This document shows positions 41,389 through 49,621 of a stretch of DNA of 64,000 bases, piece after piece. The stretch comes from Streptomyces avermitilis MA-4680 = NBRC 14893 (GTDB lineage: Bacteria > Actinomycetota > Actinomycetes > Streptomycetales > Streptomycetaceae): the NCBI RefSeq assembly GCF_000009765.2, contig NC_003155.5, forward strand, positions 6,510,001 through 6,574,000, in the 5' to 3' direction. Every line of letters begins with the position of its first letter. The first letter of the stretch is position 1. Under the pieces are notes generated by a model, which had not been told where the DNA came from, made no database searches, and was given only the letters and a program-made list of their open reading frames with translations. Made by a program: the position numbers and the translations under genes.

Positions 41389-42270
41389 ATGACGTACCAC
41401 TCAGGCTCGCGCGCCGTACAGGACCGACTCGGCGTCCGGGAGTTCGCCGATCATGTGGGCCGGGGCATCGGGCAGGGCATCCGGCCGGTGGCCGCCGCCT
41501 TCCTCGGACTCCAGCCGCTGCTGGTGCTGGGCGCCGCCGACCCGGCGAGCGGTGCGGTGTGGGCCTCGCCGGTCACGGGCGAGCCCGGATTCGTACGGGC
41601 CACGGGCCCCCGGCAGATCTCGGTCGCCGGCGGAGTACGGCCGGACGACCCGCTCGCACCGGCGCTCGCCGCCGAGGGCACCCCCGTCGGCACGATCGCC
41701 CTCGACCCGCGCACACGCCGCCGGATGCGCCTGGACGGCCACGCCCGCCCGACACCCCGCGGCTTCGCGATCACGGCCGACCAGGTCTTCTCCAACTGCC
41801 CGAAGTATCTGCAGAGGAGGGAGTCGTACGAGCGCCTGGACCGCGCACCGAAGCCGGCCCGGCGGTCCACCGAACTGACCGCTTCACAAAGCGAGTTCGT
41901 CGCGAAGGCCGACACCTTCTTCCTGGCCACCGTGCACGAACACGGCGCGGACGCCAGCCACCGGGGCGGCAACCCCGGCTTCGTACGCGTCGATTCCCCC
42001 GGCGAGCTGAGCTGGCGCGACTACCCGGGCAACTCGATGTTCCTGACCCTGGGGAACCTGTCGCTGGACCCCCGCGCCGGACTGCTCTTCCTGGACTGGG
42101 AATCCGGCACGACCCTCCAGCTCACGGGCACGGCGAGCACGGAGTTCGCCGCGGACGGGGAGCGCACGGTCCGCTTCCGGGTGAAGGAGGCCGTCGAGAC
42201 CCCGTCCGCACTGCCCCTGCGCTGGTCCGCCCCCGCATACTCCCCTGCCAATCCGGAGCCGGCACGCTAA
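41389..42270 (+). CDS. pyridoxamine 5'-phosphate oxidase-fold flavoprotein
   Basis: 293 residues. The core PNPOx split barrel is in the C-terminal half: SQSEFVAKADTFFLATVHEHGADASHRGGNPGFVRV, then YPGNSMFLTLGNLSLDPRAGLLFLDWESG, the FMN-binding segments of this subgroup. The N-terminal half (FADHVGRGIGQGIRPVAAAFLGLQPLLVLGAAD) is a second, diverged barrel, so the protein is a tandem two-domain form. Related proteins often couple to ferredoxin domains, absent here. Probably an oxidoreductase acting on a small molecule. Operon partner of the VOC gene. Confidence 0.88.
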   Translation: MTYHSGSRAVQDRLGVREFADHVGRGIGQGIRPVAAAFLGLQPLLVLGAADPASGAVWASPVTGEPGFVRATGPRQISVAGGVRPDDPLAPALAAEGTPVGTIALDPRTRRRMRLDGHARPTPRGFAITADQVFSNCPKYLQRRESYERLDRAPKPARRSTELTASQSEFVAKADTFFLATVHEHGADASHRGGNPGFVRVDSPGELSWRDYPGNSMFLTLGNLSLDPRAGLLFLDWESGTTLQLTGTASTEFAADGERTVRFRVKEAVETPSALPLRWSAPAYSPANPEPAR

Positions 42271-42279
42271 CGTCACGGC

Positions 42280-42738
42280 GTGCGCAAGAACTTGAGGGTG
42301 GCGGCCTACGCCATCTGTGTCCGCGACGGGAAGCTCCTGCTCGCCCGGGCGCAGGACCCCGACGGCAAGCCCGAGTGGACCCTGCCCGGCGGCGGCATGG
42401 AGCACGGCGAGGACCCCTACGACACCGTCCTGCGGGAGGTGGAGGAGGAGACCGGCTACCACATCGAGGTCACCGGGCTGCTCGGCGTGGACTCCGTCCG
42501 GCGCACGTTCCCGCGCCGCCTGCGGACCCCCACCGACCACCACGGCGTACGGCTCGTCTACGAAGGACGGGTCGTCGGGGGCGAACTGCGCCCGGAGGTG
42601 GGCGGCACCACCGACCTCGCGGCCTGGCAGGACCTGGACGCCGTACCCGGGCTGCCCCGGGTCGGGGTGGTCGACATAGGCCTCGCGCTGTGGCGGCGGC
42701 GTCCGGTCACGGGACGGGTCGCCCGCCCGGCAAAATAG
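42280..42738 (+). CDS. Nudix hydrolase
   Basis: 152 residues from a GTG nine bases after the PNPOx stop. The Nudix box is complete: GGGMEHGEDPYDTVLREVEEETG (Gx5Ex7REVxEExG). The family cleaves nucleoside diphosphates linked to other groups with Mg2+. The N-terminal VAAYAICVRDGKLLLARAQDPDGKPEWTLPGGG is typical. Substrate unknown. Probably co-transcribed with the VOC and PNPOx genes. Confidence 0.95.
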   Translation: MRKNLRVAAYAICVRDGKLLLARAQDPDGKPEWTLPGGGMEHGEDPYDTVLREVEEETGYHIEVTGLLGVDSVRRTFPRRLRTPTDHHGVRLVYEGRVVGGELRPEVGGTTDLAAWQDLDAVPGLPRVGVVDIGLALWRRRPVTGRVARPAK

Positions 42739-42980
42739 GGTCGCTACCCCGGAAGATGAACACGGAGTGACCGCCTCCAGGCCGTTCGGAGAGGGGTCGT
42801 GGGCGCGTGGGGTGGCCGCGCGGCAGTCCAAGATCCACGTACGGTGATCGGCGCTGCGCGTTGCCGCCTCGTTAACGTGCAGGCCATTCCCGGTGCCAAC
42901 GATCCAGTGTGAGCGGGGAGTTTGCGTAACGCGCCCCCCGCGACCACTGCCGAAGCGTTCGCACTCGGGGAGACCGCGCC
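42739..42980. other. upstream region of the metallophosphoesterase
   Basis: 242 bp with no gene seen. CTCGTTAACGTGC near 42871 is AT-richer than its surroundings. No clear operator or terminator. Confidence 0.35.
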
Positions 42981-44771
42981 ATGTCGCGCATACGCTCTGT
43001 CGCTGCCGCCACTGCCACCGCCGCCCATGCCGCTGCCGGCGCCCTGGACCGCCGCTCGCTGCTCGCCGCCACCGGAGCGGTGTCCCTCTCCGCCGGTCTC
43101 GGCTTCGCCCTGCGTCCCGGCTCCGAGGTGCCCGCACCCGCCCACGCCGCCACGGGCGAGGCACTCGCCGTGTCCCGCCAGGCGCCGGCCGCGCCACTCG
43201 CCCCGTACACCCGGGGCACCACCCTGAGCAGCGTCGCCGCCGCCCGGTCCGGCTCCTCGGGCTACCGGCGGCTCGGCGACGGCGCCGCCTGGAAGCGCGT
43301 CGTGCGCGGCGACCTGGCCACGCCCAAGGCGGGCCGCGCGGGACGGCGTACGGCCCTCGCCTCCTTCGTGCAGTTCACCGACCTGCACCTGGTCGATGTG
43401 CAGCACCCCCTGCGCTACGAGTATCTGCGCTCCCAGACCGCCAGCGCCTGGCGCCCGCAGGAGTCCCTGTCGGTGGCCGGCGCGGTCTCGCTCGTCGAGC
43501 GGGTGAACGCGCTGCGGGGTGCCCCCGTCACCGGCACCCCGCTGCACTTCGTGATGACCACCGGCGACAACACCGACAACAACTCCAAGACGGAGCTGGA
43601 CTGGTTCCTGAAGGTGATGAGCGGCGGCAGGGTCACCCCCAACTCCGGTGACCCGCGCCACTACGAGGGCGTCCAGAGCAGCGGGCTCAAGCTCTACTGG
43701 CAGCCGGACGCGGCGCTGCGCGACGCCGACAAGCAGCTCGGCTTCCCCCGTATCCAGGGCTTCCTCGCGGCGGCCATCCGCGAGCTGCGCAGCCCGGGCC
43801 TGAACCTCCCCTGGTATTCGACGGTCGGCAACCACGACGCCCTGCCCGGCGGCTGCTACGCGCCCGGCGACTCCTACTTCGCCGAGGTCGCGGTCGGCGG
43901 CAAGAAGCTGATGACGCTGGACCAGGCGGCCGGAAAGGCGATCTGGGACAACGTGAAGAAGGGCGGCGACCCCAAGGGCGTCGACTTCAAGGCGATGCTC
44001 AAGTCCCAGGCCAGACACATGCGTTCGGTCACCCCGGACGAGGCGCGCGCGCCCTTCACCCCGGCCGAGTACCTCAAGGCGCACCTCGACCCCGCGCACA
44101 CGGGCCCGGGCCCCATCGGCCACGGCTACTCGGAGGCCAACCTCTCCGCGGGCACCCAGTACTACGTCTTCCGCATCGCCGACGACGTCCTCGGCATCAG
44201 CCTCGACACCACCGACCCGGGCGGCCACTACGAGGGCTCGATCGGCACCGCACAGCTGAAGTGGCTGGAGAAGACGCTGCGGGACAACAAGGACTCGTAC
44301 GTCATCGTCTTCAGCCACCACACCAGCAAGACGATGCGCAACCTCAACACGGACCCCGCGCACCCGGGCGAGAAGCGCCACGGCGGCGCCGAACTGGTCT
44401 CCGTCCTCGGCAACCACCCCAACGTCGCCGCCTGGGTGAACGGCCACAGCCACAAGAACGACATCACCGCGCACGCGGCGCCGAACAAGGGCTCCAAGGG
44501 CGCCTTCTGGGAGATCTCCACGGCCTCGCACGTCGACTTCCCCCAGCTGGCCCGCATCATCGAGCTGGTGGACAACAAGGACGGCACGATCTCCCTGTTC
44601 ACCACGCTGATCGAGTCGGCGGCCCCGCACCGCACGGATTTCGCCGACCTCACCCAGACGGGCCTGGCGGCGCTCTACCGGGAACTGGGCTTCAACGCAC
44701 CCGGCGCCCGGTCGACGCTGTCGGGCACGGCGGAGGACCGGAACACGGAGCTCGTCCTGACCAAGGGCTGA
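42981..44771 (+). CDS. exported metallophosphoesterase (TIGR03767 type)
   Basis: 596 residues. A twin-arginine signal is likely: DRRSLLAATGAVSLSAGLGFAL at about 24-45. The binuclear metal centre is complete: FTDLHLVD (DxH), TTGDNTDNN (GDxxDN), GNHDALPGG, FSHHTS and NGHSHKND. It probably folds in the cytoplasm with its metals, passes through Tat and hydrolyses phosphoesters outside. The residue order and about 600-residue length match the actinobacterial TIGR03767 group (name from memory). Monocistronic, ended by the long hairpin at 44830. Confidence 0.93.
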   Translation: MSRIRSVAAATATAAHAAAGALDRRSLLAATGAVSLSAGLGFALRPGSEVPAPAHAATGEALAVSRQAPAAPLAPYTRGTTLSSVAAARSGSSGYRRLGDGAAWKRVVRGDLATPKAGRAGRRTALASFVQFTDLHLVDVQHPLRYEYLRSQTASAWRPQESLSVAGAVSLVERVNALRGAPVTGTPLHFVMTTGDNTDNNSKTELDWFLKVMSGGRVTPNSGDPRHYEGVQSSGLKLYWQPDAALRDADKQLGFPRIQGFLAAAIRELRSPGLNLPWYSTVGNHDALPGGCYAPGDSYFAEVAVGGKKLMTLDQAAGKAIWDNVKKGGDPKGVDFKAMLKSQARHMRSVTPDEARAPFTPAEYLKAHLDPAHTGPGPIGHGYSEANLSAGTQYYVFRIADDVLGISLDTTDPGGHYEGSIGTAQLKWLEKTLRDNKDSYVIVFSHHTSKTMRNLNTDPAHPGEKRHGGAELVSVLGNHPNVAAWVNGHSHKNDITAHAAPNKGSKGAFWEISTASHVDFPQLARIIELVDNKDGTISLFTTLIESAAPHRTDFADLTQTGLAALYRELGFNAPGARSTLSGTAEDRNTELVLTKG

Positions 44772-44829
44772 CGACTGACGACGAGGCGGAACCGAGGCAC
44801 AGGTGAAGAGGCGGGGAGAACGCGAGGGG

Positions 44830-44894
44830 AGGACGCGATCACCCTCCGGACTCGTCCGCGTGACCGCTGACGAACCGAAGGGTGATCGCGTCCT
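44830..44894. terminator. 16-bp stem with 33-base loop between convergent genes
   Basis: AGGACGCGATCACCCT (44830-44845) pairs perfectly with 44879-44894. The loop is long for a terminator, but the site lies between two convergent stops. It could equally be an RNA structure that protects 3' ends. Confidence 0.65.
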
Positions 44895-44937
44895 GGATGT
44901 GGGTGCTAGGTCTCACCGTCGATCAGGCGGACCCCGC

Positions 44938-46161
44938 CTAGACGTAGGTGTAGGCGAGGGTGTTGCTGGTCCCGCCGGGGGTGGTGACTTGCACCTGTAC
45001 CGTCCCGGTGCCGGCCGGGGCGGTGGCTGTGATCTGGGTGGCGGAGTCGACGGTGAAGCTGGTTGCCGGTGTGCCGCCGAAGGTCACCGCTGTAGCGCCG
45101 GTGAATCCCGTGCCGGTGAGGGTGACCACGGTGCCGCCCGCGGCCGGACCCGACGTCGGGGTCAGGCTGGTCAGCGTCGGTACCGGTGTCCCGGTGTAGC
45201 TGTACGCGGCGCCGTTGCTCGTGCCGCCGGGCGTCACCACCGTGACGAGGACCGTACCGGCTCCGGGCGGAGACACGGCGGTGATCACGTTGTCGGACAG
45301 CACCGTGAAGCTCGTGGCGTTCGTGGCGCCGAACTTCACGGCGGTGGCGCCGGTGAAGCCGGTGCCGATGATCGTCACCGACGTGCCGCCCGCGGCCGGT
45401 CCCGAAGCGGGGGCCAGTGCGATCACGACCGGCACCGGGATGTAGGTGAACGGGAGGGAGTTGCTGGTACCCCCGGGGCCGGTGACCGTGACCGCTGCCG
45501 TCCCCGCGGCGTGAGCCGGAGCGGTCGCCGTGATCTGGGTGTCGGAGTTGACCGTGAAGCTGGTCGCCGGTGTCCCGCCGAAGGTCACCGCCGTCGCACC
45601 CGTGAATCCCGTGCCGGTGAGGGTGACCACGGTGCCGCCCGCGGCGGGGCCCGAGGCCGGACTCAGGCTGGTCAGGGTCGGGACGTAGTTGTACGTGGCG
45701 CCGTTGCTGGTGCCGCTGGGTGTCACCACGGTGACCTGGACCGTGCCGGTTCCCGGTGGAGACACGGCGGTGATCACGTTGTCGGACAGCACGGTGAAGC
45801 TCGTGGCGTTCGTGGCGCCGAACTTCACGGCGGTGGCGCCGGTGAAGCCGGTGCCTATGATCGTGACCGACGTGCCGCCCGTAGCCGGTCCCGACGTGGG
45901 ATTGATGACCGTGATGACCGGCACGGTGTAGGCGAAGCTGACGCCGTTGCTGGTGCCGCTGGGTGCCACCACGGTGACCAGGACCGATCCGCTGCCGGGC
46001 GGGACCACGGCCGTGATCACGTTGTCGGACAGCACGGAGAAGCTCGTGGCGTTGGTGGCGCCGAACTTCACGGCGGTCGCACCGGTGAAGCCGCTGCCGA
46101 CGATCGTGACCTGCGTACCGGCCGGTGCCGTCGATGGTTGGACGAGGGAGATGGTTGTCAT
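44938..46161 (-). CDS. five-repeat IPT/TIG (Ig-like) protein without signal peptide
   Basis: 407 residues from the ATG at 46161, which follows a purine-rich GAAGAAGG. The frame to 46218 adds a basic, Cys-containing tail. The protein is nothing but five IPT/TIG domains of about 80 residues (approximately 2-80, 81-160, 161-242, 243-326, 327-407), each with SGPAAGGTxVTxxGTGFTGATAVxFG. Domains 2 and 4 resemble each other and 3 and 5 resemble each other, an alternating pattern. No signal peptide, anchor, or enzyme domain is visible. Similar stand-alone TIG proteins in actinomycetes are poorly understood. Either non-classical export or a phage-tail-like structure would fit. Confidence 0.9.
   Translation of the reverse strand: MTTISLVQPSTAPAGTQVTIVGSGFTGATAVKFGATNATSFSVLSDNVITAVVPPGSGSVLVTVVAPSGTSNGVSFAYTVPVITVINPTSGPATGGTSVTIIGTGFTGATAVKFGATNATSFTVLSDNVITAVSPPGTGTVQVTVVTPSGTSNGATYNYVPTLTSLSPASGPAAGGTVVTLTGTGFTGATAVTFGGTPATSFTVNSDTQITATAPAHAAGTAAVTVTGPGGTSNSLPFTYIPVPVVIALAPASGPAAGGTSVTIIGTGFTGATAVKFGATNATSFTVLSDNVITAVSPPGAGTVLVTVVTPGGTSNGAAYSYTGTPVPTLTSLTPTSGPAAGGTVVTLTGTGFTGATAVTFGGTPATSFTVDSATQITATAPAGTGTVQVQVTTPGGTSNTLAYTYV
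44941..46158. repeat. five ~243-bp tandem repeats encoding TIG domains
   Basis: Long identical blocks recur on the plus strand, for example TCACGTTGTCGGACAGCAC near 45286-45304, 45774-45792 and 46017-46035, and CCGGTGAATCCCGTGCCGGT near 45099 and 45602. The two interleaved sets show duplication of a two-domain unit. Confidence 0.88.
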
Positions 46162-46528
46162 CGTGCAGCCTTCTTCTTCTGGGGGTCGATTCCAGACGGA
46201 AGCCCGCTGGCCCTGCACGAGTGACTGGTCAACTCCGTGCCCTTACGAGGCAACACGGCAAAAGATCGAGACGCGTGCGAAGGGATGGGACGAAAAGCAG
46301 ACCGCCGCGTGACTCGATTGAACCGACCGGAAAGACGGCACCGGAAGAGGTGAAAGAGACCTACCGAGGCAAAGGTGGCGAATACGATAATCCGATGAAG
46401 AATCGCCGTGAGTCGTTCCCGCGCCGGGAGTACATCAACACCGAACCGGCCGCCGCGGCGTGCACTTCAGGGAGAAACTCAGGCCGAGTGCGCCCCGCCG
46501 CCGGCCAGCAGCACCGCCAGGCGCATGG
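46162..46528. other. gap between TIG gene and DUF397 gene
   Basis: 367 bp with no convincing gene. The stretch 46330-46430 is markedly AT-richer than the window (GAATACGATAATCCGATGAAGAATC) and must hold the TIG promoter on the minus strand. A -10/-35 pair could not be fixed. Confidence 0.45.
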
Positions 46529-46738
46529 TCACGTACGGATGCCCGTGACGAAGGCGGACCACGCCGCGGCCGGTACGAGGAGGGAGGGGCCGGTCGGGTT
46601 CTTCGAGTCGCGGATGGCGATGTCGGTACCGGGGGTGGGGGCGGCTATTTCTACGCAGTTCTGGCCGGCGTCGCTGTAGGACGACCTGAACCAGGCCTGC
46701 TCAGGGACGATTTCGGGTGCAGTGGGGCGCGGGTGCAT
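46529..46738 (-). CDS. DUF397 protein (BldB-like family)
   Basis: 69 residues with the DUF397 signature: AWFRSSYSDAGQNCVEIA, then IAIRDSKNPTGPSLLVPAAAWSAFV. BldB itself belongs to this family. Such small proteins pair with an adjacent WhiJ-like HTH protein. The start is four bases after the HTH gene's stop, so they form one operon. Role in development or antibiotic control by analogy to WhiJ/BldB systems. Confidence 0.94.
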   Translation of the reverse strand: MHPRPTAPEIVPEQAWFRSSYSDAGQNCVEIAAPTPGTDIAIRDSKNPTGPSLLVPAAAWSAFVTGIRT

Positions 46739-46742
46739 GGGT

Positions 46743-47624
46743 CTACAGCTCTCGTTCCAGTCGGTGGAGGAACTCGGGGGTGTCCTCGGGCGGCAGCGCC
46801 GACGCTGTCATGGTGTCGAACCGGCGGCTGAAGCGGTCGACCTCACGGGGCTTGTCCGAGGTGGAGACGGAGCCCCAGGCGCTGTCCGCCTGGACCCGGG
46901 GCGGCAGATTGTTGCCGAAGTCGAGGATCGCGAAGTCGTTGATCGAGCGGTAGCTCGGGCGGAACGGCAGCACCTGAACGGTGATGTGGTCCCACCCCGA
47001 CAACTCCTCGATCCGCGCGCACTGTTCGCGCATCACCTCAGCGCCCCCGATCGGATACCGCAAGGCTGCTTCTCCCAGGATGACGTGCAGCTTGACGGGG
47101 CTCTCCCGGGTGAGAACCTCCTGGCGCTTCATCCGCAGCTCCACGCTACTTCGGATGAACTCCGTGGTGTACTCCTCGATCGGCTTTTGCACCTCGTGCA
47201 CGGCACGGGCGTAGCGCTCAGTCTGCAAAAGGCCGTACACCAGCGTCGGGTGATAGGCCTTCATGGCGTGTGCCTCCGGCTCCAGTCCGACGAACCCCGG
47301 CATCCCCGAGGGCATCAGGCCCCGGTACTGCGTCAGCCAGTCCTGCTGGTTGGACTCCCGGTTGAGGCTGATCAGCGAGTCGACGACGTCCTCGTCGGTG
47401 ACGCCGTACTTCGTCAGGAGCTTCCTCAGGTCGCCTACAAACCGGAAGTTCAGAGATCCCGTTTCGATCCGTTGCAGAGACGCTTCCGAAATGCGCAGTC
47501 CCTGAACCGCTTGCTTGCGGGTGAGGCCGACGCCTCGGTCGCCCCCGTCGCAGTTTTCTCGTAGTTGGCGTAACTGCAAGCCGAGTTCGAGCCGCTGGGC
47601 CGTCCGCCCGCGCTTCGCTGCCAT
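46743..47624 (-). CDS. WhiJ-like HTH regulator with DUF5753
   Basis: 293 residues from the ATG at 47624 (AAAGGCGG five bases before). A GTG at 47630 is an alternative. The N-terminal XRE helix-turn-helix reads LRQLRENCDGG...LTRKQAVQGLRISEASLQRIETGSLNF. The rest (LISLNRESNQQDWLTQYRGLMPSGMPGFVGLEPEAHAMKAYHPTLVYGLLQTERYARAV) is the DUF5753 ligand-binding part. Forms a complete module with DUF397 behind and a divergent HATPase in front, as in many Streptomyces whiJ-type clusters. Likely to bind the 13-bp palindrome at 47672. Confidence 0.95.
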   Translation of the reverse strand: MAAKRGRTAQRLELGLQLRQLRENCDGGDRGVGLTRKQAVQGLRISEASLQRIETGSLNFRFVGDLRKLLTKYGVTDEDVVDSLISLNRESNQQDWLTQYRGLMPSGMPGFVGLEPEAHAMKAYHPTLVYGLLQTERYARAVHEVQKPIEEYTTEFIRSSVELRMKRQEVLTRESPVKLHVILGEAALRYPIGGAEVMREQCARIEELSGWDHITVQVLPFRPSYRSINDFAILDFGNNLPPRVQADSAWGSVSTSDKPREVDRFSRRFDTMTASALPPEDTPEFLHRLEREL

Positions 47625-47671
47625 GTGCACCGCCTTTGTGCCGCAGTACGTGTTGCTGCTCTTGCAGCGCC

Positions 47672-47684
47672 GAGTGTGACACTC
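47672..47684. promoter_or_regulatory. 13-bp palindrome GAGTGT-G-ACACTC
   Basis: A perfect inverted repeat with one central base, 48 bp upstream of the HTH start in the divergent region to the HATPase gene. A plausible operator of the WhiJ-like protein. Confidence 0.6.
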
Positions 47685-47826
47685 CGTGTTGCCCGCGCGC
47701 AGCCGCTTGCTCAGATTCGGGCATAGTCCAATATCGGCGGGATTGAATATTCAGGGCATGTTCGATTGTGGGGTCCTGTCAGCTCTAACACGCTAGTTGG
47801 ACACATTGCGGATGAAGGGACCCCAC

Positions 47827-48324
47827 ATGCCCACCCCCGAACCCCCCACCCTCCTCGCCCACGACTGGAGCATGGGCTACCCCATGACCCTGCGTAGTGT
47901 CCGGCTCGCCCGGCTTCACGTCCGTCGGCGGCTGACGATGTGGCAGTGGGGCGGCGATATCGACGACGCCGTGCTCGTGGCGTCGGAGCTCGTCGCCAAT
48001 GCCGTACGGCATGCGCGTGTGGTTGGGCGCGAATTGTGGGTGCGGATCGCCGAGTTGGAGGGAGATGGGCTCCTCGTCGAGGTGGCGGATCCTGTGCGGG
48101 CGTTTCCCGAGGTTGCCGCCGAACCCGACGGCGAGGGCGGTCGTGGGCTCCTCGTCGTGCGGCACCTCACCGCCGAACTCGACTGGTTCCTCCGCGCCGA
48201 TGTCGGCAAGACTGTACGCGCCCGTTTCGCCCCGCACCCGCACCAGAACTCGGACCCGCACCCGCACCCGCACGCACGAGGAGGGGCCGCCGGCGGACCG
48301 GTGACCCCTCCACTCCCCTCCTGA
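47827..48324 (+). CDS. HATPase-fold anti-sigma-like kinase (AbaA/RsbW type)
   Basis: 165 residues from the ATG at 47827, preceded by GAAGGGA. N box ELVANAVRHARVVG, G1-like DPVRAFPEV and G2 GEGGRGLLVVRHLTAEL define the GHKL ATP-binding fold. There is no sensor or membrane part. In Streptomyces this type usually accompanies WhiJ-like and DUF397 proteins, which it may phosphorylate or sequester. The C-terminal ~30 residues contain HPH repeats (DPHPHPHARGG), possibly metal-binding or simply slippage-derived. Confidence 0.92.
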   Translation: MPTPEPPTLLAHDWSMGYPMTLRSVRLARLHVRRRLTMWQWGGDIDDAVLVASELVANAVRHARVVGRELWVRIAELEGDGLLVEVADPVRAFPEVAAEPDGEGGRGLLVVRHLTAELDWFLRADVGKTVRARFAPHPHQNSDPHPHPHARGGAAGGPVTPPLPS

Positions 48325-48355
48325 TGCTTCCGCTCCTGATGCCTCCGCCCGCCCC

Positions 48356-49424
48356 CTATCGGGGAAGCACCACGACGTGTGCCGCCGGATCCCGGTCCTC
48401 GGACGCCATCATGGCCGTACGGATCACCGCCGCCTGCTGTTCCATCGCGTCCCTCAGCTTCTTCGGGGTGATGTGGACGACCGTGATGCCCAGCCGCTCC
48501 AGAAGCTCGCGCTTGCGGGCGTACTCCGACCACGACGCGTCCTCGGCGTCCTGCCGATGGCCCTGGCGCGGAGCCCGGGTGTCCAGTTCCACCGCCACCG
48601 CCTGTTCCGGCCAGTACGCGTCCAGGCCCCCGAGAGGGGGCCCTCCGGGTAGCCGCAGATCGACGTTCCACACCGGGTCGGGCAGGCCGTGCTCGCGGAC
48701 CATCCGGTACAGGCGGCCCTCCGCGATCGCCCGGCCCTCCGCCAGCAGCGAGTCCACCGCGTCCACCACGTGCGGGCGCCCCAGCAGCCGCGCCTGCGTC
48801 AACTCCCGCACCACGGACGCCGGTTCGCAGTGGCCCGCGCGTACCGCCTCCGTCAGCAGCCGGCGTACGACACCCGCGTCCGACAACTCCGCCACCGCGT
48901 CCGCCAAGGCGCGCGGGACCGGGGCCACCGGCACGCCCGCGACAACGGACGCGTCCGGCAGCGCGGAGGCGCGGACGATCCGCGCGTAGCCCGTCGAGCG
49001 CAGCCGGCGCGGCTTCGGCACCAGTACGTCGATCTTGTCGAGGGACGGAAACGGCGGCGCCGACGCGAAGCCGTGCAGCGCCAGTGCCGCCAGGCCCGTG
49101 ATCATCGCGTCCTGGTAGGGCTGCGGCGCGTGCGGCTCCTGCGCGCCCGGCTGGGTGGGGATGGCGGGCGGCGTCGGGCGAAAGGGGGGCGCGGGCCGCG
49201 TACATCAGGACCGAGTGGAGGCACTCCTCGGAGGTGGGCGGACCGGCGTGGAGCAGGTACACGCCCGGGAGGACCTGCTGCCAGGGGCCGCCCGGCCGGC
49301 ACTGCTCGTGCGTCTCGGCGGCCGTGACTCCGTGGGCGCGCAGCTGGGTCGCGGTCAGGACCCGGCGCTGCGCGTCGGACAGGTGGTGGAGGGGGCGGGG
49401 GGAGAGCGGGGTGTTGTGGTTCAT
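48356..49424 (-). pseudogene. AbiEi/DUF559-like protein, broken by one-base frameshift
   Basis: The N-terminal part starts at the ATG at 49424 (MNHNTPLSPRPLHHLSDAQ), with VLTATQLRAHGVTAAE, GGPWQQVLPGVYLLHAGPPTSEE and LHSVLMYAAR, then shifts frame. The second part reads QDAMITGLAALALHGF...VAVELDTRAPRQGHRQDAE...KRELLERLGITVVHITPKKLRD to the stop at 48356. The span is 1069 bases, one more than a multiple of three. The shift lies between about 49130 and 49200, probably at the run of six C (minus strand) near 49186. The N-terminus resembles AbiEi-type antitoxin wings and the C-terminus a DUF559/endonuclease-like fold. No toxin partner adjoins. Either a pseudogene or a sequencing error. Confidence 0.8.
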
Positions 49425-49621
49425 GAAGCGGGGTTTCCCGCGCCCGATCCGTCCCCTAACCGCTGTTACACGCCCGTCGACAATTCGGGACAAGGTGACA
49501 CTAAAGTACGGGCGTTCGACTGCCGAAAGGGGCTGGTCCGGAGGGGAGACGGTCCGGGTTACGGCTTTGGATGCCTGTATTTCGTAACCGCCGCCCCCAG
49601 GCCCCGCATGCCCTGCGCGCC

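Noticed and set aside
42860..42900. Possible PHO box before the metallophosphoesterase
   Set aside because: Only GTTAACG-like similarity with no second GTTCACC-type direct repeat at the right spacing.
44941..46158. Regular repeats considered as a CRISPR array
   Set aside because: Units of about 243 bp are coding, in frame and without unique spacers; they are TIG domains.
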